Positions 48,496-61,041 of a stretch of 64,000 nt of DNA are shown here, one piece after another. Every line of letters starts with the position of its first letter. The stretch's first letter is position 1. The translations under genes were made by a program, and so were the position numbers. A model generated the notes under the pieces. That model was given only the letters and a program-made list of their open reading frames with translations, searched no databases and was not told where the DNA came from. Origin of the DNA: Colius striatus (lineage: Eukaryota > Chordata > Aves > Coliiformes > Coliidae). The stretch is from contig NC_084766.1 of NCBI RefSeq assembly GCF_028858725.1, positions 24,344,501-24,408,500 of the forward strand. Direction: 5' to 3'.

Positions 48496-51458
48496 CAAGA
48501 GAGGATTTCAGAAGTTATCTTTCAAATGCGACCTGTAAATTTTGATACATTAGAAGTGACCTGTAAAAGCATGATGCAATTGTTTTGTGCTCCCTCTTTA
48601 TGACACAAAGGTTGTGTTGTCTGGGGTTTTCAGGAAGGCAGGCAAGAAGGGACTTAATTAATTCATCATTCACAAGTGTGAAGTCATTCAGATTTCTTCT
48701 GACTTTCCTACCAGACAACTGAGAACGTTTTGAATTTTAAGTCACGGAGTCTGCATCAAACAGATCAGATCAGGGGAAACAGCACTCCCACAAATGGTGT
48801 TAATTGGGATCCTTCAGCACTGTAACATCTATTGAAGTGGCTTGTGAAAAACTGCACTAAAAAGATCAACTTTTCACCTCTGCCATCTTCACTGTATTGG
48901 ATCAAACTCCATATTCCTGTATTTGCCCTTAACACTTCAAGCTCTGCTTTTGAAATGGCTTTTTGTCTGTGGCTCTGTCCCTCAGCACAAGAACCATTCT
49001 TGAACAGGTCCAAGAACCTGCTGCTCACTTCTAGTTAAAACCCCAGTTCAGCAAGTACCCACGGCTTGGCATCCGCTAGAGTGGAGTTTGCAGATAAGAA
49101 ATCAGCTATTTGCCTAAGTACCTTCCCAAATCAGGATTTAAATCCTGCCCCAACCCAGACACACTTTTGTCATGCCTCTAGGAAACTAGAGAGCTCGGCC
49201 CGCTCCAGCAGGAAAGCTGGAGCAGTCAAGCTTTGCTGCTTGACTCTGGGCAGCCACAACACGACAAGCTCTGTTTTGGTTGCACAAGATGAAATTGTGA
49301 TGCTCAGAAATTTCTTTAGTTACATGGGCTTCCCTCACAGAACTTGCTTGCCAACACAAGAATGTTTCAGATCCTCCACACTGGGGTGAAGGGGTTGCCC
49401 ACTTTCGGGTCTGGTATTAATGCCCACGCTTGCAGGCAGTGACCTGAAGCTTTCTGCTCTTCCCTTTGCAGCAGCAGCACACGTTTTCAAAAGCAGCAAT
49501 CAGCACAGCCCCTTGTTTCACACCTGCTGGAGTATCTGGATTGTAGGAAATGACCCAGGTGTAGGTGGGGATATAGTCCAGTGCCATTCCATGAAGTACC
49601 TGTTACTTCAGAAGGTGACCAAATATGCTCCTGCAGATTCAGGAGAGGCAGCCGCCTCTTCCAGCAACAAATGGAGCATTTCAAAACCCACTCTGAGTCA
49701 AAATCAGCTGAGGCAAATTAGCAGAAGACTCTTTCAAGCTGCCTAACTGGACACAGTAGCAATGGATGTTTCTTTCTGCGACTGGGTGCAACACCACTTG
49801 TGCGCACTTCCATCGGGATATGTAGGTATATTGCAGAGCTGCTTTAAAAGAAGAATTTGAGGCTGTGTTCCTTTAAGTCTGAACAACTTCAGCTTCACAG
49901 CGTGAGACAATCAGCAAGTCCTCCAGGAACACCAGAAAAACTTGGTATTTCTGATAATCGTGAGACTAAACGTGTCAATTAAAAACATTCTGGGGAAAGC
50001 TTCCAGAGCGCAATACATCCTAAAGAATGGCAGATGGGAAGATGGTTCCTCACTTTCAATGGCTATTTTCATAGATTTGACAGATGTATTCAGACATACA
50101 GGAAAAAAATATGATAAATGTTAGTTTACTGCACAAGGCTTTCAAGCTATTTACACATAAAGACTTACTATTCCTGAGGAAGTGTAAGATGCAGTCTCTA
50201 GTTAAACCGAGTCTTTTATTTAAAAGAGATTTACCCAGTAAAGCAAAACCCCTGACAACACCCAGCTACTGTATCATTTTGCTTTGTGGCTTTCATACTG
50301 GTATTAGTATACAAACTAACTATTGTAGTCCTTGTAATGTAACAGCTATTTAAAGATCTTAAAAAAGGGGGGTGAGGGCACTGAAAAAGTCGTGTTAGCA
50401 ACTGCAAACCCTAAATCACCCACTTCTCAATAACACAAGCTGAGAAAGGCAGTTTCTCAGGAGAAAAGAAAGCGTGCAGTACAGTGAATGTTCCTAAAGC
50501 TAGGAAATCCCTATGCATCAGTCTCCACATCAGCCTAGGAGTGAACACGAAGGTTAGCAGAGATGCCTAAGCTCACGTGGGCTCCGTTCTACGCCACTTA
50601 CTGTAACCTACATTTTAGTATTCAGCATTTCAGTATCAATAATGCATAACGTCAAAAGTAGCTCAACCCAAAGTGAGGCTGCTAGAAAGTAAACCTGAGA
50701 CTCAGCCCAGGGCCAGCTGAAGCCCGGCATCACAGCCCAGTTTGCCCCGTGCCCCTGCGCAGGAGGACGGCAGGACCAAGTCGATGGGGCTTTCCGTAAG
50801 CTAATCGGGAGCCATGGACCTGTCCCCTCTGCGGAGGGGGAGCGCTGGTGACCACAGAAACACATCCCCAGTGCCAGGCAGCAGCTGTGCCTGCCCCACA
50901 TCCTCTGGTGGGGGACCTGCTGCTGAGGATGGCCTCGCTGCCTCCCCCAGCACACGCACGAGCGCGGGCACGAGCCAAACCGCACCACGCCAGGCCACGG
51001 ATGGGTGCCTAGACAGGCCCACCTTGACTCACTACTAAGTGCTCCATGAACAAGCTTACAGTGCCTTTTGTTCTGGGCTTTTTTTTGGTCAGAGACTGTT
51101 TGTTCTTCACTGGATAAATTATTTATCACAAAAGAAATGAAGGCAGCCGGCAGAGAGGAGCAAACTCGCGTACGGGAGCTGATGGGAGCGGGCTGCTGCG
51201 AGACAGCGTTTCAGCTTTCACAGGCATTCCCTGCCCAGCTGCTAAAGCAGCTTTAATCACCAACACTACTGCGGATGAGCACCAAAGGGAGCACAGAGGC
51301 TGCACAGGGGAGCCTTGGGCTGGCAGCTGGTGTACCAGCTATCTTCACTTCCTCCCCTGCCCCTGCGGCCCGGCGAGAGCTCCCGTTTGATAACCCCGTG
51401 TCAGAGAGCACGCTGGAAACAACAGAATTGGAACCCCTTCAAGTTTTTCACAACAAAA

Positions 51459-51464
51459 TTTATT
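51459..51464 (-). promoter_or_regulatory. Candidate distal LCOR polyadenylation signal AATAAA
   Basis: TTTATT on the plus strand at the sharp border between GC-richer sequence (below 51440) and the AT-rich LCOR tail. Several other minus-strand AATAAA/ATTAAA words exist within 51.5-60 kb, so shorter forms are likely. Confidence 0.35.
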
Positions 51465-54400
51465 AGAAGAATAGTGGTTTTGAAAAGTCTAGCATCCAGT
51501 GAAAACTACCATACACAACGTTACAGCTGGGAATGTGTTTCCAAAATGACATGGTCAAATAATACAATGGAGCCATTAAGTCTTACACATGCACAACAAG
51601 AGAATCAGCGCTTTGACATACAATGCAAAAAATAAATGGACCACATGAAATAAAAATTTAAAAGTACTTATCACATACATTAAGACACAGCTTATTTAGT
51701 CCAGTCAAAAAATCAGAACTGCATTAAAAAAATTAATGTAGTGCAATCAAACCAAAAAAAAAAAAACCAACCTTAATTTGTGATCATAAGTGCTCTACTA
51801 CATAAAACATTGATCATAGCAAGGAACCAAAAAAATTCAAATCACACAGTACAAAAAAAATCTGTAAATAAATATAAACTACAGTACAAGAGAAATATTA
51901 AATTATACAATTCCGTCAAACTGTAAACAGTATATTGAAATGAGGTCCATCAGAGTAAAGGGGGGGGTTCCTGTGTTTATTTCTTTTCCCATGACACTTG
52001 AACTTCTAGAGGTCAGAGAGAAATGCCGTTTTCCATACTCTTCAAAGACTATGGGTCACATAAATAGAAGGAGAAGACTTTTTGCGGTAAAGCGTCAGAT
52101 ACTGAGGCAGAGGTGGCGCTGCCTGGCGCCCGGCAGCAGCCACCGGGCAGAGCAGCGGGCAGGCTGGCCTCTGGCGCTCCGCACCGGGCCCCTCGCTGCA
52201 GCCACTAAGTGCCAACGCATCCCGGAGCCGCCTGAGGAGGGCCTGGCCCTCCCCTCCGCCCGCGGCCGCTCGCACCTCTGCTCCTTACCTGACAGCTTTA
52301 CGCGCTTGTCGTACAGACACCAACTTTGGCAGAACAATTACTAATAAGCTCAAAGCACTCCCGGCCCATTGGTTTCCATCACAGTGGCCAGTGCACAGAA
52401 TTCTCTAAGGACATTGCATAACTAGAGTGTAGAGGTCAGACAGCCAAGGGCCCGTGCTTGAGGTTAGAAGTAGTTATGGTGAGAGAGAGAAGCAAGAGCC
52501 ACGTTAAGAAGCTGCCCCTGCCGTTGGCAGAGGCAGTTGGGAATGTATTTCATTTTTAGCTGCGCTGGCTAGTAGTGGCATTTTAAAATATATAAGTTTA
52601 AGATAACATATATACTATATATGTATATAATATAATACATATTATATAATATACATAGGAATTTCTTACAATACATACCAGGAACCCCCACGCGATCTGC
52701 TCAGTAGTAATAACTGAATATACAGAATGCCACTATAAGTGTCTGAGGCACTGTGTGCTGGAGAGTAAATATGCAGCTTTAAAATCCGTTTGGCTGAGTT
52801 ATACCTGGATACCTGAACTGAGTTTTAAGTTGACATTCATCAAGGATGTGCTATCAGCACGTCAAAAGAAAAGCAAAACAAAATACAAGTCACTGCTAGG
52901 TTTAAGAAGAGAGTACAAGTACCTGAATTGAGTGAGGATAGTGTGTAAACCGTCCCTGAGGGTTTTTAAACAGTGTGTGTACAAGTTGGATTCCTAAGAA
53001 CATTAGTTTAAACTTACACTGCGGACTGATAAAATACCAATGTCTGACAATTTAACAAGTGGAGGTTAGAAAGAGTTATGAGCAAACACTCAAAACATAT
53101 TTTATACATTTTAAAGCAGCAGTAAGCTGCTGTAAGCATACATCCCATCAGTACAAGCAACACGTGGGACTTGGATAAAGGTTTCTATTTGCAAAAAGCC
53201 CATCATATATCCATAAGTAAAGAATATTCACCTGCTAAATTAGAATGCACCTAGTTACAGACTAGCAATTCAAGATTAATTTTTTTAATCAAATACTTTG
53301 CTATGCTTTGCTATTACATACTAAAATTCCTTAAGCTCGCTAATGCTGGTATTCTAATCTATTTTTATTTTTTTTAATGTTCCCCCTTCATTTAAGAAAT
53401 ATACCGTTCCACAACTTAAACATTAAGATCCATTTTCAGTCCTCAGATGTAAAAAGCACGTCAATGAGTTTATATTAAAAATTTACATGGTAAAAAGGCT
53501 TGAATTTCAGCCAGAGATTCTAAATACTACTCATTCCCTGAAGGCAGAAGGGAGAAAGAATCCCTACCTGTTTTTCTTGTGATAGAAGTTTTCAAACTGA
53601 GCATTAAACAATGGTCCAAAATGAGTTTTCGGTTTGGAAAACTTCCCTTTCCCTACCCATCGCCCCAGATTCCAAATGTCAAGCCCTGAAATGGCCTATT
53701 GAAATGATTAGTTAAAAATATCAGGCATGTATATATACATCCCCTGCCTGAACTTCGGAGTATTTTGTTGTACTAGTCTTTAAAAGACAGATTAGCATCC
53801 CAAGAGAACCTGTGATCTGACCTGAAAAGCCATTAGTGATCCTAGATTGTACGTTTAAAATACCTCATAACCTGAAGACCAGATTTAATTAAGACTCTGG
53901 CATTGTAACAGAAAAAGTGCTGCAGTTATTTATCCCTTTTCTGGTACTTTAGAATAGGTCAGACAAGTGCTTTTTATAGTGACAGTGAGATTTACGTGCT
54001 TTCACGCAGGCATAAAAAATATTCTCTGCAAAAATATTTGAGAAATGTAGCACCAAGTAGTTGATAAACTGTGTTAGTAGTGTCTATGTTACTTCTGAGT
54101 AGGAAAAAACATGAAGTTAGGCTGTACTAACTGATGACTATCGAAAATGTTTCCTGACATTAACTTTTTCTGCTCCAATCAGAACATAATCTGTGTCCTA
54201 ATCCCTGCTCCCTAAAGTAGAGCCGTCGTCTTGAGTTCTCCTGAATGACACTTACCCGTTCAGTAGAGACTAACACAGGGGCAGGCATGTTTTGTTTTTA
54301 AGAGGGTGAATGAAATGCCCTGGACGGGGTGAAGAAAAAACCTTCCTCCTAGTAAGTCACCCAGGAAAACTGCTTTTGCAGCTGGGCTAAGAGATTTTTG

Positions 54401-57400
54401 TGAGGATTAAATAAAGCTCTCTTAATAGGAAGGTCTTCACAACAATACCTGAAATATAGGCGTAATTCCATCGGACGTGACATCCAAAAACTGCTGCTGT
54501 AACACTGGTAGAGAGACTCGGCCCCAGTCAAAGCAAGAACAGGAGAGAGGGAAAGAGACAGGTACTGCAATGCTCTAACTACTTACAGGTTTTTCTGGTA
54601 CCAGTGGAGTGGCTCTAAAGATCATTTTGAGTCCACAGTATCCCTCTGTTTAGTGATCATCACAGTACATCGTGTTAGACACTGGGTAGTTAGACATTAA
54701 TAACTGCAGTGGTTCTTTTACTTGCTACATCCGTCACAACTGCACATTACTAGCAGTGCAGATTTACAGGTTTCTGAAGGCTCTAGTTGCTGAGTCTGAC
54801 ATAATTTGAGATGGAGTGGAAACCTCTATAGTACCAAAACTAGTCCCAAAATGTAATATTTTTTTAGGTACAGGGTTTTAAACCATTATTGGTCAACATT
54901 ATCTACTGGTGCCACGAAAAAGCAACATCGACCTAGACTGAAATTACACTTAGCTCTTGAAACATTTGTGGGGAAAACCTAGGAGGTTCTGATCCTCATG
55001 AGAACAAAGGAAACGATCCTTCTTGTTCTACCTCTTAACGTTTGACAGAGAAGTTAAGCCATTTAAGTATTGTGACAAAGCTTTCAGTACAGGTTAATAA
55101 TTTTGCCTTCGTAAGAGTTTGGACTGCAACAAGCGTGTGCATTCTCACACCGACGAGTTCAAATTCTGTCTTCACCGAAGAAAGAGCTCTTTACATTACA
55201 GATGTTGCCGCACTGTTTTTGAGAAATAAGGGAAGGGCACAGTGTTCCCTTCACTCCCTGGACACCGTGTTCTTCTCCTAAGACTCAAGGACATCTTAAG
55301 AGCATCACTTCAAAGCAAACTGGGAAGAAACACATGGCAATTCCAGTTTTGTCTGAATAACAATCATTGCAGAAGACATAAAAAGCAATTTGATGAGAAC
55401 AAAAAAGTTGTTCCAATCTATCCAAAGCCTACTCAACCCTAAAGCCCCTGCATCCCTTTGTCAGCTCCTACGAATTTCCAAGGGAAGGCAACGTACTCTT
55501 GGGTTCTCATGAAAGAAATATTTAGACTCCAATGTCAGCCTGCCACAAGACAAAGCACAGACTACTCCGTGTGTGCCCTTAACCGATCTCAACACATGTG
55601 CAGTCGCCTCCTATGTTTACAAATATCCTCAGGCAATGGAAACTCTAGAACAAAGGTGGTATAAGAGTTGTGTCAGAACACAGAAGCTGAACGTGTTTCC
55701 CTACTAGAGGCACTGTCCTACCCGTACACCTGCATTGTTAAAAATCATTTGCTTTCCAACCGTCGTGAAAATTCAGAGTTTTACTTCAGGTCTAGCAATA
55801 GGGTTGGTGATGCAAGCGTTAAATTATGAGCTCTGCAACAAGAAGAACGTAAAGGCAAACCTGTATTGCTCACACAGCAACTTCTCCCGCACAACATGGG
55901 GATAAAACAAAGAGAAATTCTAAAGGAAACTGTCTCGAGCCTTTAAAAAAAAACCCAAAAACCAAACACCTCAGGGAATGACTGGAAAATAAAATACCTT
56001 TTGACAGGGAAAAAAAACCAGACGAGCCCAGAAACGTGTCCCTACAATATCTACCTGGAAATGTTCAACTCTGTATCTGTACTCAAGCATTACGGCCACA
56101 ATAATGCCTACAACACTGTGGAATGAGGATCCAGCTGGCTGAAAGTGAGGTAATAGTTTGTAATAGGTCAGAGTTCTAAAAAAGCACTTTTACATCTTAC
56201 AAGTCCAAATAAGAATTAAAAAAAGGACACATTTCATACATGTTGGGCTTTCTCACCAGAACTGTACGATAATTAACTCCACACCAGGACCCCTACCACA
56301 CTAAGCCTTACTCATCTTCAATTATATGCTGCAGCAAAGATTTACCAAGCGACACCTAAACTTCAGTACAATATGAAACTTGATTCTTCAAACTTTATAC
56401 ACACAAAATATAAAATTACTTTTCTAGGATGGGGTCGGGGAGAGGGATTCTCCTTCATGATACTTGGACTGAAAAACTAGTTTTCAGAGACTGCCACAAA
56501 TATTATTCACAGTTTCTTGCTGTCAGGCCTTGTCAGCTACATCAACGTAGTACACAACAATACTGTTTAGTCCAATAACTACATCGGATGGACGTTCTCG
56601 GGATTAAGCGAAAACTAGTGACGAAAATACCCGAAAGGCCTCCTCCTAACGACCTCTCCTTTTTACAGGGTTGCAGTTTGTCTACGTTACATGTCAATGC
56701 GGTCTCAAAAGAGCAGCAGGAGCAAGATTTTAAACCTTCTCTCCTGTCCAAGTGATCCAAGTAACATAAGCATCCACTTACCAGAAATAACATGAGAAAC
56801 GAGGCTTTTGTTACAAAGACAGCAGTGAATCACACCTTCCTACACCAAAATATGGTCAACCAGGGATTTTGGCCATGCAAACTGCTGGTCAGCAGAAAAT
56901 TAAGCATGCTAATGGACAAACATTAATTCCAATCATATATTTAAAATGATCCCAAACACTACTAGTCAGCTACACTGAAAGCGCCTGTAAAGAATCCGTA
57001 GTGGGAAAGGAAACCAAACGTTAGTGATCACTGCAGCACTCGGAGTGATACTAGTCTCACGTGATGAATCACCTCAGAGAAAATACCTTAGGTGGGACTT
57101 GGAAACAAAAAGGTAACATTAAAAGGTGCACCTGAATATTACAGACTAAATTTACAAAACCTACAATAAGGTAAAATATATATCTTTTGAATATTCAGCA
57201 GCTTTTTTTTAAATTTGTTTTTCTTTTTTGAGAGGCTCATGAAATTTTAAAAAGGGACCACTAACTAATCTCAACCATGCTTCACAAAACAATAATGGCT
57301 ATTTCATATTGCAGTTACCAACGTAATGCAATTAGTGCTTAAAAAATAATCTACACTCTTTTTTTTTTGTCTTTTTCTTTTCTTTTTTTTCCTTTTCAAA

Positions 57401-60071
57401 CAGAGACCTTTGGAGGAAATACGGTTGTTCAAAAGCTTCTCGAAGAAGGAAAGATTACCTGAATATTAAGTTAATCACAGATCAAAGTGTTGTGTTTCAA
57501 AGCTTTGCAGACGTGAGGATTACAATCTTCAGGTCTCAGGACATTTGAACTGAGAAAGTTACGCGTTTGGTTTGTTGTCGGTTTGTTTCTGTGGGTTTTT
57601 TTAAATCCACTTTCTAACCAAAGCAAATAAAGAGTACTCAACTTCTCACTATCTATTTACAACTCTTAGCCTACAGTCTGAAATGACAAGACAAATTCTC
57701 TTTTAAAACTGCAGCATTAAAGGGTAGGCACACCATTCTTCTGCTGCACGATTGTCACCCACTTAAACATACACATACAAAATATTTAGGTTAGTAAAAT
57801 GAGCACTCCACATACACTACAGTGACAAGTTTTATAAAACTCAACTCATGTTGCTTAAATAAAGACAACTCCAAAAGGTTAAACCTCTCTGAACAGTAGA
57901 ACTGTGTTATTTTTTTCCTTTTCTTTTTTTCAACTTGCAGCAAACTTCCTACCGTAACCTCCAACAGCAGATGAAACCACACGCTTAACTGTGCCTTTAT
58001 TGCAATCACCAGCTACACTGGAACGTATTGCAGAGTTTATATACTGCTATTGAGCTTAAACTGCTTTAAATGCCAAGATAACAACTAGAGAGCTACGAGG
58101 AACCAGGATTTTTGAGTACTAAAAATATATTAAGTAAACAAAAACAAAGTATACTTGGGGCCAAATGCCCAGTCCGTTCCGGGAATGAGCGGTGCATATT
58201 TAAAACAACAGCAATGGTGTGCCTAACCTTTGAAAACATGAAGTTGCTGAGGAGGGGGAGAGGCTAATAGAATCAACTGTTGCCCAAGTCATTCAGCCTC
58301 CCTAGGGCTACCTAGGCCACCCTCCCATGAACTTTGAGAAACCACTTTCAAATCACTGACATCACTTAATGCTCTCACACAAAAATTCCAATGCTTCTGT
58401 TGGTTGTGCAAATGGGGAAAAAGAAACAAAAATAATGGTCATTCTGTCTACCTTTTGCACAGATTAAGACCAAATTGTTTCTACCTGAAGAACCAGCAAT
58501 TCCGATTTGGTCACGTTGTGGTTAAGTCCAGTAAGCTCCACCTAGTTACTGACCACTCCTGCAGAAAGTATCAAAGATAAAAGTTCTGTACAAAACTTCT
58601 CCTGGATCTCCCAACAGCGATAAGGATATCGCCCTACCGAACACAACTGGGTTTGCGGTTTACGGAGTGCTTTTACGGTGTTTAGATGCTTATTCTAGCA
58701 TGTGCTAGTGGTTTACCACAATCAAAACGGAGTAAATAAAAACAACAACAAAAAAAAGCAGGACTCAGATTAATTCCTGCTACTGGCAACTGTAATATTT
58801 AAAAAGGACACACCCGTTCACTGAGTGTTCGACCCTGACAGTATTACAGATAGATATGATGCTGAGCCTGAAACACATCAGGCTACCAGTGTTTTACTTC
58901 TTCCCTGAACATTAACAAGCTCCTTCACTAATGTGGATATTTGGGCAGACTACTGAGGTTGTAACGTTGGAGATACCGTTTTCTGGGCTTTTTTTTTTCC
59001 TTTTTTTTTTTTTCTTTTTTTGCAATATCACAGTAGTTTGTTACACAAATCCCCCTTCCCCAGATCAGAGTCATTTAAACTAGTTGTTGGAACCACATAG
59101 TTTAGTAAACTCAGAATCAAGTCTGTAAAAAGCATAATGGTCACAAAGAACCATAGTTTCGTTATAATGAGGCATACCCTAATACATCATTTAGTGTACC
59201 CTGACTGCTCCTGACTGTGAGAAGCTTGTCTTCCGTGAGATAAGGCTACATCCTCAAGCAGGTGAGTCTAAATATCACCCTTCAAAAATATCAAACAAAA
59301 TTACAGCGAAGGTAGTGTTACAAATAATTAACTGACATATTCTGAAGGTAGTGTATGCGAGATTTCCCTCCCCTCCCCTCCGGGTGAGCACTAAGCAGAC
59401 AGTGAATGGCAAGTATGTTTAATTTGGAAAGAAAATAGTGGAGTGCCTAATGAGACCCAATTGATTACACATCTAATAAACAAAGCTCTGAGTTCAAGAG
59501 AGGTACCATTTCTCAATAACTTGATTTAGCTTAAACCTTTTGAATCAACTGGATCAAAGAAAAGGAGGGGGAAAAAAGATTTCTGAAACATTTTGAAGAA
59601 TGACAGTCTGATTCTCATTTGAAAAATGCCTGGGTTTAGGAGTGTATCAAGTTTAACAAAGTGGACTTATTTCTATAAAAGCAGACATGAAAAATCCAAC
59701 ACCAGAAGTTCAGGCAGGCTCTACATAGGCAAGACGTCCACTTCCACAGACCTGCATTCTTTGTGAGGTAACTCAACTCTGTATTACAGAGAAACATGCA
59801 AAAGGCAAAAGAAAAAGGAGGAAAAAAATAAAAGGGAAAAAAAGGGGGGGTAGTGGGCAGGTGAAGGAAGGGAACTGCACCATACCAGGCTAGAAAAATT
59901 TACAAATGTGACATTCAGAGCACACCTTTCACCTGTCTCCGCACAAGTCTGTGCTGAACTGCAAAGGAAAGAGCATTGCAGTAAACGGGAGAATCAGGTG
60001 TGCTCAGTGGTGGTTGAACTATGCAGTAGTGCTCACCCAGTTTGCAAAGTAATTGGCACTCTACAACATCC
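51459..60071 (-). other. LCOR: Probable long 3' untranslated region of classical LCOR
   Basis: After the LCOR stop codon (60074-60072) the minus strand runs for about 8.6 kb without a convincing open frame, repeat or CR1 copy, at high A+T with many T-runs and AT-dinucleotide stretches (for example 52585-52660). Base composition changes near 51440-51470, where a minus-strand AATAAA (51464-51459) occurs in ttcacaacaaaatttattag on the plus strand. A very long, repeat-poor, AT-rich tail fits the 3'UTR of a regulatory gene. The true end and any internal polyadenylation sites are inferred. Confidence 0.5.
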
Positions 60072-61041
60072 CTACTCATCTTTCAATTCATTCGCACTTT
60101 GTGCTGCTTCTCCCTGGGGATCTAATTCAATCTTTACTGAAACATCCTGCCCCTCCGACCTCATTAATTTCATTTTTTTCTTTGGAGGGTTTTTCAAAGT
60201 GCCCAGCCTCTCTTTAACTTTGTACTCCAGTGTACTGTGGGGGATCCCATAAATACTCTGAGCTTTGGAAACACTCATTTTCCCGCTCATAACCACAGAG
60301 ATTGCTTCCTCTAGTATCTCGCTGTTGTACTGTCTGTATCTCCCTCTTTTCTTCCTAGGTTGCTTGGAGCCAGGATCTCCCTCTTGATCTGAGGTGGGAT
60401 ATGGCTGTCCAGAGGTAGACTGCTCAGCATCTGAGCCCCAGGAATCTGGTCCAGCATCCAGCAAACTTCTCCTGTTTTGTTTTGGAAGGATAGCCCTTAA
60501 CTTTTTGCTAAGCGCGCTCTCCGTTTGTGAACCCATTACCAAAGAGCTATAGCTGTACTGGTCACCAGTGCGGGACTCCCATGAAAGGTCCATGCCTCGA
60601 ACTTGTGGTATCTTTAAATCCACAGGAGACGAATGGCTCACGTCCTTTTTCCCATCCTGTTTAGTTTGAAGTGCCATTTTTTGAAAGGCAGAGTTTTCTG
60701 TAAGAAAAGGAAGGTCACTGATGTTGCTGAGTGCACCATTTCCCCTGAATTTCATGCGGCTGAAATTGAATTCGTAGTGTGGTTTTGCCCAAGAAGCCTC
60801 CCTGGATAATATTAAGTGCTGTCCATGATTCTGTAGTCCAGATGGCCCATGGCTGGCAGCCGTAGAAAACTGGTTTCTGCTCAGCAGTTCTTCACTAATC
60901 TGGAGTGATCGAGCCAGCGGTACTTTAAGAGATGTGGAATGGCCATAACCTTCCCTGGTTCCATCCTGCAAGCTTCTTGGAGGTACCCCATCACCACTCT
61001 GTAGTCCCTCCGGATGGTGCTGGCTGGGTCTCCCAGGTCGC
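60072..61041 (-). CDS. LCOR: LCOR terminal exon with Psq-type helix-turn-helix (classical isoform)
   Basis: Ligand-dependent corepressor, C-terminal exon (322 codons plus stop). LCOR is a nuclear protein that represses agonist-bound nuclear receptors by recruiting CtBP and histone deacetylases. The acceptor tccatccaattag precedes GCGACCTGGG (base 61041). With the two bases of the previous exon this gives GRPGRPSQ, as in human. The sequence SLKVPLARSLQISEELLSRN through SGQPYPTSDQEGDPGSKQ is nearly identical to human as I recall it. The basic stretch PRKKRGRYRQYNSEILEEAI begins the Psq-like helix-turn-helix (…VMSGKMSVSKAQSIYGIPHS), followed by the nuclear-localisation-like PPKKKMKLMRSEG. Stop TAG at 60074-60072. 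The nuclear-receptor box and first CtBP motif lie upstream of the window. Total length with a human-sized N-terminus would be 433. Confidence 0.97.

Larger units (their letters stand above)
37151..51440 (-). other. LCOR: LCOR/PALI1 intron upstream of the long-isoform exon
   Basis: About 14.3 kb between the long-isoform exon and the probable end of the classical LCOR 3'UTR, noncoding as far as I can see. Contents: a homeodomain-motif block at 37940-38060, a (GAGAAG)n tract at 38475-38563, a 74-base minisatellite at 39670-40060, an RFX/POU-motif block near 41772-41843, AT-rich possibly conserved blocks at 45060-45180 and 45420-45500, and (GGA)n at 48474-48495. No further exon with LCOR likeness and no CR1 insertion were seen, in contrast to the SLIT1 side. 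Confidence 0.6.
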
